A DNA stretch of 64,000 nt, from NCBI RefSeq assembly GCF_003054705.1, contig NZ_QAYX01000021.1, positions 434,001-498,000 on the forward strand, written 5' to 3'. The stretch comes from Opitutus sp. ER46. Its GTDB lineage: Bacteria > Verrucomicrobiota > Verrucomicrobiia > Opitutales > Opitutaceae. Shown here one piece after another: positions 45,630 to 52,856 of the stretch. The first letter of the stretch is position 1, and each line of letters begins with the position of its first letter. The notes below the pieces were generated by a model. It had not been told where the DNA came from. It made no database searches and worked only from the letters and a program-made list of their open reading frames with translations. The translations under genes were made by a program, and so were the position numbers.

Positions 45630-46685
45630 CTACCGGGCGACCGCCCGTGGACGCTTTGCGGGCGACTGGCTCACGGAGCGGCCAGCCAGCCACTGGCCGT
45701 CGATCATCGTCACCTTCGGCACGGTCGGCGGGCCCTTCTCCCCGCGCTGGATCATCGCCGCGAGCTGCTCGATCGCGGTGGCGCCGATCTCCTCCGGCCG
45801 TTCGTCCATGCCCGCGAACAGCGAACGTTCGGCCTTGTTCGCACTCACGAAACCGACCCGACCCGGCACCTTCAGGTCGAGCAGGGCGGCCAGCGGACGG
45901 CACGACTTGTCGCCCTCGGCGATGATCACGTCGGGGTGCTCGTGCTTGAACCAACCGCGGACCTCCGCCGCTTCCGGCACCGGCCCGCGATGGATCAGTG
46001 GGCGCACGAAATCGGTGCCACCGATCATGCTCTGCCAGGCCACCGCGGCCGAGAACCCATGGTGCACCCGTACATCCTGCTCGGCGGGCAGCACGAGGCC
46101 GATGCGGCGGTAGCCGAGCTGCGCAAGCTGCCGGCAGATCTCGAGCGCGTTGCCAAATTGATGCGGCACCACCCGGTGAAATTGCGGTGCCAGCACGCCG
46201 TAGGTCGTCGTCACGACGGCGAAGCCGCTCCAGTCGAGCAGCGAACCGAGGTCACTCGGGCTCGCGATCGGCAGCAGCACGAGCCCTTCGACGCCGCGGC
46301 TGCGCAGCATGCGCTGCAGCGCGGGCTGGGGCCGGGGCGGATGCTCCACGCGAAAGAGTTCGAAGCCGTAGCCCAGTTCCTCCGCGCGCCGCCGCGCGCT
46401 GCGGACGATCTCCGCCAGGTACGTCGTGTCCGCGCCGGCGCGCACCGTGGTCAGCGCCGCGATCGAGGCCTGGAACCCGGGCTGCCGGCCGACGCGGAGG
46501 TGGTGCATCAACTTCGCCACCTGGGGATCGGGGCGATATCCGAGCCGCGCGGCTGCCTCCTGCACCCGTTCGCGCGTCGCCGCCGGGATGCGCGGGTGAT
46601 TGCGTAGCGCCAGCGACACGGTCATCGCGCTGACGCCGGCCTCGGTCGCGATCGTGCGCATGGTCGGGCGGGGGGTGGAGGTCAC
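45630..46685 (-). CDS. LacI-family transcriptional repressor 1
   Basis: A 351-residue repressor with an N-terminal HTH and hinge (MRTIATEAGVSAMTVSLAL, then RNHPRIPAATRERVQEAAAR) and a periplasmic-binding-protein-like sensor (GLVLLPIAS, YRRIGLVLPAEQD). It ends beside and convergent to GH97. A GGTTTACGGTAACC palindrome lies seven bases upstream of its GTG start, and two related palindromes sit upstream of the TBDR/GH88 pair, so it probably represses its own gene and the uronate glycan locus. The inducer is likely a sugar from that pathway. An in-frame ATG at 46661 is an alternative start. Confidence 0.9.
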   Translation of the reverse strand: MTSTPRPTMRTIATEAGVSAMTVSLALRNHPRIPAATRERVQEAAARLGYRPDPQVAKLMHHLRVGRQPGFQASIAALTTVRAGADTTYLAEIVRSARRRAEELGYGFELFRVEHPPRPQPALQRMLRSRGVEGLVLLPIASPSDLGSLLDWSGFAVVTTTYGVLAPQFHRVVPHQFGNALEICRQLAQLGYRRIGLVLPAEQDVRVHHGFSAAVAWQSMIGGTDFVRPLIHRGPVPEAAEVRGWFKHEHPDVIIAEGDKSCRPLAALLDLKVPGRVGFVSANKAERSLFAGMDERPEEIGATAIEQLAAMIQRGEKGPPTVPKVTMIDGQWLAGRSVSQSPAKRPRAVAR

Positions 46686-46691
46686 GCCCCC

Positions 46692-46705
46692 GGTTTACGG
46701 TAACC
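46692..46705. promoter_or_regulatory. Operator upstream of LacI 1
   Basis: GGTTTACGGTAACC, a near-palindrome sharing the TTTACnGTAA core with the pair at 34210-34252. Binding here would allow autoregulation. Confidence 0.6.
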
Positions 46706-46757
46706 CGCCCGAACGTCAACGGGTGCGACGCGCGGGCGGGGGGCGTCCGCCCGCCGG

Positions 46758-47861
46758 TCAATACGTGCACTCGCGGGCGGTCTGGACCAGCGTGCGCAGA
46801 TTTTCCGGATCGGCGTGGAAGAAGTGATCCGAGGCGGAGCAGATGTAGCCGCCTCCGGCGCCGAAGTCGCGGAAGCAGGCCCGGACGTCGGCCGTGATCT
46901 CGGCGGCGTGCCCGGGTTGTTCGAACTTGGCCTGGTCGATCCCGCCGATCAGGGCGACGCGCCGGCCGAGCGTGCGTTTTACCCGCTGCCGATCGAGCTC
47001 GGTGGCGATGTCGCCCCCCACGCCGGGCGGACTCAGGGTCTCACTCGCGTCGCAGCCGTTCTCCGGGATGCGTTCGAGCAGCGGCATCATCCAGCCGCAG
47101 GTGTGATAGACCACCTTGTGGCCGGCGGCGTGCAGCGCCGCGATGACCCGCCGGTCGTACGGCAGGCAGAAGGTGTCGAACATCGCGGGGCTGATCACGT
47201 TCGCGCTGGCGGCCCCGCCGCCGTGCTCCACCAGGTCGAATTTCGCGTCCGCCCACTCGCGCTCCACCCACTCGATCGCGCGCTGCGTGAGTGCCTCCAG
47301 AAAAGCGTGCACGAACGCCGGGTCGTCGACGCTCCAGTAGATCGCCTGCTCCGTGCCGACGAGTTCGCAGAAGCTCTGCCAGGTGCCCGGCTGGAAGAAG
47401 GAGGTGACGGAGCCGCGCACGATGCCGCTGTCGCCGGTGCGGTCGTACCACGCGGTCAGGCGCGGCAGGTCGAGGCGGTACCGGGGCGCATGGCGGAGGA
47501 AGATCTCGGCGTCCCGCTGGTCCTTGATCAGGTGTTCCATCACGAACTCGGTGTACTCGTTGCGTCCGGCGAGCAGCGTGAGGTCGCCGTCGGGGGTCGT
47601 GAACGTGTGCCGCGTGAGCGTCATCCCGTTCTCCGTCCCGGCCGGTTCCGCCCGTTCCACCCAATGGGGCGAGGGGATCTCGCGGCGGATGTCGCGCGGG
47701 GTCACCGCGGCATCGAGCCCGATCTGCCGGGCGGCCGTGAGCTCGTCCACGCCGCCCATGTAGGTGGCGAGATGATACTCCTGCCATTGGTGGATCGTGA
47801 TCGGCAGCCGGTCGGGCACACCGCCCGCGAGGGCCGTCAACATGCGTTCCTTGGAGGTCAT
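46758..47861 (-). CDS. UROD-superfamily protein, methyltransferase-like
   Basis: A 367-residue TIM-barrel protein of the uroporphyrinogen decarboxylase/cobamide methyltransferase superfamily (start KERMLTALAGGVPDRLPI, a typical opening). His253, Cys255 and Cys341 (VVYHTCGW and GGYICSASDHFF) match the H-x-C-xn-C zinc site of corrinoid-dependent methyltransferases such as MtaA. HemE decarboxylases lack that site. Real HemE is therefore unlikely. Such proteins recur in sugar loci of Verrucomicrobiota and Lentisphaerota with unknown function. No corrinoid-binding protein is adjacent. It is divergent from an AraC regulator, and a CE7 esterase lies beyond, so it may act on a methylated sugar. The ATG at 47861 is preferred to an upstream start. 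Confidence 0.82.
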   Translation of the reverse strand: MTSKERMLTALAGGVPDRLPITIHQWQEYHLATYMGGVDELTAARQIGLDAAVTPRDIRREIPSPHWVERAEPAGTENGMTLTRHTFTTPDGDLTLLAGRNEYTEFVMEHLIKDQRDAEIFLRHAPRYRLDLPRLTAWYDRTGDSGIVRGSVTSFFQPGTWQSFCELVGTEQAIYWSVDDPAFVHAFLEALTQRAIEWVEREWADAKFDLVEHGGGAASANVISPAMFDTFCLPYDRRVIAALHAAGHKVVYHTCGWMMPLLERIPENGCDASETLSPPGVGGDIATELDRQRVKRTLGRRVALIGGIDQAKFEQPGHAAEITADVRACFRDFGAGGGYICSASDHFFHADPENLRTLVQTARECTY

Positions 47862-48052
47862 GAAAAGGGGCGGGGCGGGGGCGCGCGCGTCCGGTGCCCC
47901 CACGCGGGCGCGGCCGACGAGTCGGACCGGGGACGGGAGGGGGAGCGGGAGGCGCGACGGTTGCTGGAAACCACCGCCGGGCGGGCCGCAGCGTAGCAGA
48001 ACCAGCCGGTTTGTTCTTCCCGTGGGCTGACTTGCGCTTATGGCCTATTGAC

Positions 48053-48883
48053 GTGCAGGACTTGAAATACTGGCGCAACCTCGTGGGCCGCGACGAGTGG
48101 TACCACCTGGCCCGGGTGAGTTATCACCCGGGCCGCCGCTCGTGGGGCCACACGCACGACTTCGCCGAGATCTTCTGGGTGGAGGAGGGGCAGGGCCGGC
48201 ACCGCGTCAATGGCGTGGAGCAAAACTTAGCGCCCGGTGACATCATGTTCATCCGCCCGCGGGATCACCACCGGTTCGGCGCGGCGGATGCCGCTGGTTT
48301 CACGTTCGTAAACCTGGCCTTCCCCGCCTGCGTTGCGACGGAGATGGCCGCACGTTTTCCGGAGGCCGCCGCCCTGCACGATCCGGCGCCGGAGCTGCCG
48401 GTGCAGCGCGTGCTCTCGCCCCACCAGCGGCAGGTGCTTCGGCAGGAACTCCGCGGGCTGCCGCCGACGGATCGCCGCCGGCTGCGGCTCGAGCGGTTCC
48501 TCCTCGAGCTGTACGCGTTGCTGGTCCCGGCCCGCCCGGGGGTCGCGGGCCTGCCGGACTGGTTGGAGCAGGCCTGCGCCGAGATGCAGCAGCCGGACCA
48601 GCTCGCCGGGGGCGTGGCGACGTTCGTGCGCCTGGCCGGGCGCGGCGCCGAACATGTGGCGCGTACCTGCCGCCGGTACCTGGGCCTCACGCCCACGGCC
48701 TACGTCAATTCCCTGCGCATGGAGCACGCCGCCCGCGAGCTGCGGCTCGGCGCGAAGCCGATCGTCGAGATCTGCCTCGAGTGCGGATTCAGCAACCTGG
48801 CCCACTTCTACACCTTGTTTCGCGCCGCCCAGGGCGACACCCCGCGACGCTACCGGCAGCGGCACCAGCGCCTGGCGCTGTGA
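48053..48883 (+). CDS. AraC-family transcriptional regulator
   Basis: A 276-residue regulator with an N-terminal cupin sugar-sensing domain (HTHDFAEIFWVEEGQGRH, then LAPGDIMFIRPRDHHRF) and a C-terminal double HTH (GAEHVARTCRRYLGLTPTAY, then IVEICLECGFSNLAHFYTLF). No ATG lies in frame near the domain start; GTG at 48053 is the best start (VQDLKYWRNLV). It is divergent from the UROD-like gene with about 190 bases between them, and 83 bases upstream of the esterase gene, so it probably activates one or both. Confidence 0.88.
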   Translation: MQDLKYWRNLVGRDEWYHLARVSYHPGRRSWGHTHDFAEIFWVEEGQGRHRVNGVEQNLAPGDIMFIRPRDHHRFGAADAAGFTFVNLAFPACVATEMAARFPEAAALHDPAPELPVQRVLSPHQRQVLRQELRGLPPTDRRRLRLERFLLELYALLVPARPGVAGLPDWLEQACAEMQQPDQLAGGVATFVRLAGRGAEHVARTCRRYLGLTPTAYVNSLRMEHAARELRLGAKPIVEICLECGFSNLAHFYTLFRAAQGDTPRRYRQRHQRLAL

Positions 48884-48966
48884 CCGGGCGGTGGGCGTCC
48901 GCAGGATTGTGTCGACGCGCCGCTTCCGTTCTCGTGGGCGCCGCGTCACTTTCTCCCCCTTCGTCC

Positions 48967-49938
48967 ATGCTGATCGACAAACCCCTCCCTGAACTGCGCC
49001 GTTACCGGGGCCGCAATCCGCGTCCCGCCGACTTCACCCGCTACTGGCGCGAGGCCCTGCGCGAACTCGACGCGACTCCCGTCCAGCCGGAGCTGGTGCC
49101 GAACCGCGAGATCGACGTGCCGGGCGTCGAATGCTTCGACCTGTGGTTCACCGGCGTCGGCGGCGCCCGCGTGTACGCCAAGTACCTGCGGCCGAAGGCG
49201 CCGATCGGCCGCCGGCACCCCGCGGTGCTGCAGTTCCACGGCTACTCCGGCAACAGTGGCGACTGGCTCGGCAAGGTGCCGTACGTCGCCGCCGGGTTCT
49301 GCGTCGCGGCCCTGGATTGCCGTGGGCAGGGCGGGCGCTCCACCGACGCGGGCGCGGTGCAGGGCAACACGCTCAACGGCCACATCATCCGCGGGCTCGA
49401 CGATCCGGATGACCGCAAGCTCCTCTTCCGTTCCCTGTACCTCGACACCGTGCAGCTGGCCCGCGTCGTCATGTCGCGGCCGGAGGTGAACCCCGACCGC
49501 CTCGGCGCGATGGGGGCCTCCCAGGGCGGCGGCCTGACGCTCGCCTGCGCGGCCCTCGAGCCGCGGATCCGCCGCGCGGCGCCGGTGTATCCCTTCCTCT
49601 GCGATTACCAGCGCGTGTGGGAAATGGACCTGGCGAAGGACGCCTATGCCGAGCTGCGCGACTATTTCCGCCGGTTCGATCCGTGCCATGAGCGGGAGGC
49701 CGACGTGTTTCGCAAGCTCGGCTACATCGACTGCCAGCACCTCGCGCCGATGATCAAGGGCGAGATCCTGATGTACACGGGACTGATGGACCAGATCTGC
49801 CCGCCGTCCACGCAGTTCGCCGCCTACAACCACATCCGGGCCCGCAAGGAGATGGTGCTGTATCCGGATTTCGGCCACGAGTGGCTTCCCGGCGAGGCTG
49901 ATCGTACCCTGCGGTTCATGCTCCCGCTCGCGCGCTAA
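48967..49938 (+). CDS. CE7-family acetyl xylan esterase / cephalosporin-C deacetylase
   Basis: A 323-residue alpha/beta-hydrolase without a signal peptide, so cytoplasmic. The CE7 signatures are all present: ALDCRGQGGRS (RGQ), GAMGASQGGGLT with the nucleophile Ser (GxSQG), and YPDFGHEWL with the His-Glu. LMDQICPPSTQFAAYNHI contains the catalytic Asp. CE7 enzymes remove acetyl groups from acetylated xylo-oligosaccharides and antibiotics after import. The ATG at 48967 follows CTTTCTCCCCCTTCGTCC. It follows AraC on the same strand and ends at a double hairpin before the convergent LacI 2 gene. Confidence 0.92.
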   Translation: MLIDKPLPELRRYRGRNPRPADFTRYWREALRELDATPVQPELVPNREIDVPGVECFDLWFTGVGGARVYAKYLRPKAPIGRRHPAVLQFHGYSGNSGDWLGKVPYVAAGFCVAALDCRGQGGRSTDAGAVQGNTLNGHIIRGLDDPDDRKLLFRSLYLDTVQLARVVMSRPEVNPDRLGAMGASQGGGLTLACAALEPRIRRAAPVYPFLCDYQRVWEMDLAKDAYAELRDYFRRFDPCHEREADVFRKLGYIDCQHLAPMIKGEILMYTGLMDQICPPSTQFAAYNHIRARKEMVLYPDFGHEWLPGEADRTLRFMLPLAR

Positions 49939-49982
49939 AACGGACCGCTCAGAAAAGGGCAGGGGCCTGAGACGCCCCGCCC

Positions 49983-50039
49983 AAGATGGCGCAGCCATCT
50001 TCATTAGCCGGTTGCCGGACGAAGTCCGACCACCGGCTA
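49983..50039. terminator. Double hairpin between CE7 esterase and LacI 2
   Basis: AAGATGGC-GCA-GCCATCTT (8-bp stem, 49983-50001) is followed by a nested structure: TAGCCGG (50005-50011) pairs with CCGGCTA (50033-50039) and encloses CGGAC-GAA-GTCCG. The second structure overlaps the LacI 2 stop codon. It probably terminates both convergent genes, although T-runs are short. Confidence 0.6.
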
Positions 50040-51026
50040 GCGCACGGAAGCGCGTTCGATCAGGCGGACGGGCACGGTGACGTGCCGGCGCGGCAGCTTC
50101 TCGCCCGCCGCGAGCCGCATGACCATCGCGGCCGCCTGGTCCGCCATCGCGGCGAGCGGCTCCTCGATCGCGGTCAGGGGTGGGTTCAGGACCTCGCAGA
50201 TTCCGGGCACCTCGCTCACGACGAGCGAGACGTCGCGCGGGATCTGCAGCCCCATGACGTACGAGAGCACGTGCAGGCAGTTGATGCCCTCATAGCTCGA
50301 GCCGGGGGTGAAGATCGCGTCCGCGCCGGCCCGCACCTTCTGCGTGATGCTGCTGGTGTAGTTGGTCGCGCCGGCGTCGCGGGCGACCAACTGGAGCAGG
50401 TTTTCGTCCGCGGTGATCCCTGCCTCGTCCATCGCCTGGCGGAAACCCCGCAGCCGCTCCCGCATCGGCAGGATGTCCATGCCCACGATCGCCAGGCGTT
50501 TCTTGCCCCGCGCGATCAGGTGCTGCGCCGCGAGGTAGCCGCCTTGGACGTGATCGGAACAGACCACGGGCTGGTCGGGTCGCGCGTCAAACTTGTCCAG
50601 GTACACGACCGGAATCCGCGGTTCGAGCGAGCGCAGCAGGTCGGCCAGGTCGTTCTCGCAGGTGACCGCCACGATGCCGTCGAGGAACGTGCCCGTGAGC
50701 TGCGTCATCGGATCGGAGGGATGGATCACCGCGGCGTCGAGCCGCGAGAGGCAGAAGGAGGCGTAGGCGCTGAGCCGGGCGGCGTAGCCTTCGACGCGAT
50801 CCGGGTAGCGCGGATCGGACAGCACCGCGATCTGCTGCCGGCGGACGCCCGCGCGCGGTTTGAGGTTGAGCTCGCGGGCGGCCGACAGCACCCGGGCGCG
50901 CGTCTCGGGGTCGACGCGATCCCGGTTGTTCAACACGCGGCTGGCCGTGCCGGGCGATACATGGGCATGCCGCGCCAGATCGTAGATCGTGTGTCGCTTG
51001 GTCGCGGGTTTCTGGCCGGCGGGCAT
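50037..51026 (-). CDS. LacI-family transcriptional regulator 2
   Basis: A 329-residue regulator with an N-terminal HTH (TIYDLARHAHVSPGTASRVL, then NNRDRVDPETRARVLSAAR) and a sugar-sensing domain (QQIAVLSDPRYPDR, then GTFLDGIVAV). The frame extends 59 codons upstream, but the ATG at 51026 puts the HTH at the N-terminus as usual. It is divergent from the GPH transporter. A CACAAAACAGTCC-type site lies about 20 bases upstream of its start, and similar AAACAGT sites follow the transporter and precede TBDR2, which suggests control of transport and GH35. Effector unknown. Confidence 0.88.
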   Translation of the reverse strand: MPAGQKPATKRHTIYDLARHAHVSPGTASRVLNNRDRVDPETRARVLSAARELNLKPRAGVRRQQIAVLSDPRYPDRVEGYAARLSAYASFCLSRLDAAVIHPSDPMTQLTGTFLDGIVAVTCENDLADLLRSLEPRIPVVYLDKFDARPDQPVVCSDHVQGGYLAAQHLIARGKKRLAIVGMDILPMRERLRGFRQAMDEAGITADENLLQLVARDAGATNYTSSITQKVRAGADAIFTPGSSYEGINCLHVLSYVMGLQIPRDVSLVVSEVPGICEVLNPPLTAIEEPLAAMADQAAAMVMRLAAGEKLPRRHVTVPVRLIERASVR

Positions 51027-51041
51027 GGTCGCGGGGGAAGG

Positions 51042-51057
51042 GGGACTGTTTTGTGCC
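51042..51057. promoter_or_regulatory. Candidate LacI 2 operator a
   Basis: GGGACTGTTTTGTGCC reads, on the other strand, GGCACAAAACAGTCCC. Its CAAAACAGT core matches the sites at 52593 and 52725. Confidence 0.45.
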
Positions 51058-51174
51058 GCAGCGCCGCCGGGCTGGTCGAGCGCTTTCTGTCCGGTGACGA
51101 CCGGCGCGAGGACGCGTGACTTCGCGGTTGCGTTGCCCGCGGCCGCTCGGAAGCGTCGCGCGCAGCGCCGCGGC

Positions 51175-52593
51175 ATGAGCCTTACCCCTGCGAGTTCGAG
51201 CACGCGTTTCTCCGCCCGTCTGGGCCTCGGCGTCGGCGCGCTCGCGTCCTTCCTCGGCTACGCGGGCATCGCGAGCCTGGCGGTGCCGTACTATCAGATG
51301 ACGCTCGGGGTGAATCCGGTGCTGCTCGGCGTGGCGCTCGCGCTGCCCCGGCTTTGGGAGGCGTTCCTGGACCCCGTGATGGGGAACGTGTCGGACAACT
51401 TCCGTTCGCGCTGGGGTCGGCGCCGGCCCTTTATTGCTGCGGGGGCGGTGGCCCTTGGCGCGTTGTACGGACTGATCTGGATGGTGCCGCCCAGGTGGAG
51501 TGAAGCCGCCAAGGTGGCATACTTCAGCTCGGTCTCCGTCCTGTTCTTCACCGCCTACACGGTCTACAGCGTGCCGTATTCGGCGCTCACGTACGAGTTC
51601 TCGTCGGAGCATCACGAGCGGACGCGGGTGATGGCGCACGCCTCCTTTTTTCACAAGCTGGGCGAGCTCGGGTACCAGTGGATCTTTCCGTTGAGCCAAC
51701 TCGCGCTGTTCGGCTCGGCGGTGGTCGGCATCCGCGTGGTGGGGTGGGGCGTCGGGCTGCTGCTGCTCACGGGGGCCGGTCTGGTGCCGGCGCTGGTCGT
51801 GCGCGAGCGGACGGTGGCGCCGCCAGTCGGCGCGGGTCGGGTCCGGTTCTGGGCCGGCGTGCGCGGGGCCCTGGCCAACCGGCCGTTCCTGATCGTGGCG
51901 GGCCTGGTGCTCGTCAACACCGTCATGGGCATGCTCGCCAGCGGCCTCGATCACTACGTGCTCGTGTATTACCTGTTTGGCGGCGACATCGCCCTCGGAT
52001 CGACTTGGAAGGCGGTGCTCTCCTCGGGTTACGCGCTGATCGGCCTCGGTGCCATCCCGCTGGTGGTGGCGGTTTCCCGGCGCTGCGGCAAACGCGAGAC
52101 GCTGATCGCGCTGTATGCGCTCACCAGTGTCGGCGGGCTGTTCAAATGGGTCGCTTTCAACCCGAGCCACCCGTGGCTGATCGTACTCGATCCGCTGTTG
52201 TGCGGGCCAATCTGGGTCGCCTCGCAGGTGCTGTTTGCCTCCATGCTGGCCGACATCTGTGCGGAGGATGAGCTGGCCTCGGGGCTGCGTCGGGCGGGCA
52301 TGTTCGGGGCGATCTACTCCTGGATCCAGAAGACCGCGGTCTCCGTTTCCTACCTCGGCGCCGGTGTGGCGCTGGCGCTGAGCGGCTTCGAACAGTCGCT
52401 CGGAGCTGCCCAGGCGGGGTCGACCTTCACGTCCCTGCGTGTGCTGCTGGTCGCGTCAACCGCGCTGCCGCCGCTCGCGGCCATCGCGTTGCTGCGCGCC
52501 TATCCGCTCGACGCCCGCCGGGCCGAGGCCACCCGGGCGGTGCTGGCGGACCGCGCCGCCAGGGCCGTCGGCGCGCCCCCAGGCGGGCGGTAA
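51175..52593 (+). CDS. GPH-family sugar:cation symporter (MFS-like)
   Basis: A 472-residue inner-membrane transporter with about 12 hydrophobic segments, related to melibiose/xyloside symporters. Family marks are LWEAFLDPVMGNVSDNFRS with the conserved Asp pair, RWGRRRPFIAAGA, and YSVPYSALTYEF. The ATG at 51175 follows GCGCAGCGCCGCGGC. It probably takes up sugars released by the GH35 and CE7 enzymes of this region. The upstream extension overlaps LacI 2 and is rejected. Its stop codon overlaps the next candidate operator. Confidence 0.88.
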   Translation: MSLTPASSSTRFSARLGLGVGALASFLGYAGIASLAVPYYQMTLGVNPVLLGVALALPRLWEAFLDPVMGNVSDNFRSRWGRRRPFIAAGAVALGALYGLIWMVPPRWSEAAKVAYFSSVSVLFFTAYTVYSVPYSALTYEFSSEHHERTRVMAHASFFHKLGELGYQWIFPLSQLALFGSAVVGIRVVGWGVGLLLLTGAGLVPALVVRERTVAPPVGAGRVRFWAGVRGALANRPFLIVAGLVLVNTVMGMLASGLDHYVLVYYLFGGDIALGSTWKAVLSSGYALIGLGAIPLVVAVSRRCGKRETLIALYALTSVGGLFKWVAFNPSHPWLIVLDPLLCGPIWVASQVLFASMLADICAEDELASGLRRAGMFGAIYSWIQKTAVSVSYLGAGVALALSGFEQSLGAAQAGSTFTSLRVLLVASTALPPLAAIALLRAYPLDARRAEATRAVLADRAARAVGAPPGGR

Positions 52594-52607
52594 TAAAACA
52601 GTTCTAC
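52593..52607. promoter_or_regulatory. Candidate LacI 2 operator b
   Basis: ATAAAACAGTTCTAC directly at the end of the transporter gene shares AAACAGTTyTAC with the site inside the TBDR2 promoter. It may be an auxiliary, looping site. Confidence 0.5.
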
Positions 52608-52714
52608 AGCCTTGGGCGTGCCTCGCCCGTCCCGGGGCGGGTGGGGCCTAGACGCCGAGGAACATCGGCCAGGATAGTGGGGGGGCGTCGCCAGCCGCAG
52701 GCCGGCCCCGGGGC

Positions 52715-52743
52715 TTGACATGCTGCGAAACAGTTTTACTCGT
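52715..52743 (+). promoter_or_regulatory. TBDR2 promoter with embedded operator
   Basis: A perfect -35 box TTGACA (52715-52720) is followed at normal spacing by a poor TACTCG -10. GCGAAACAGTTTTACT (52725-52740) fills the spacer. A repressor bound there would block polymerase. It is 114 bases upstream of the TBDR2 ATG. Confidence 0.6.
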
Positions 52744-52856
52744 CGACAAATCCCGCCTCCCGGCCGCAGCCCCCTCCGGCCCCTGTGTTACCCCTCCGTC
52801 CTGCGGTGCGCCCGCCGCACCCGGCCTTTCCCTCACTGCCTACCACCCCGCGAACC

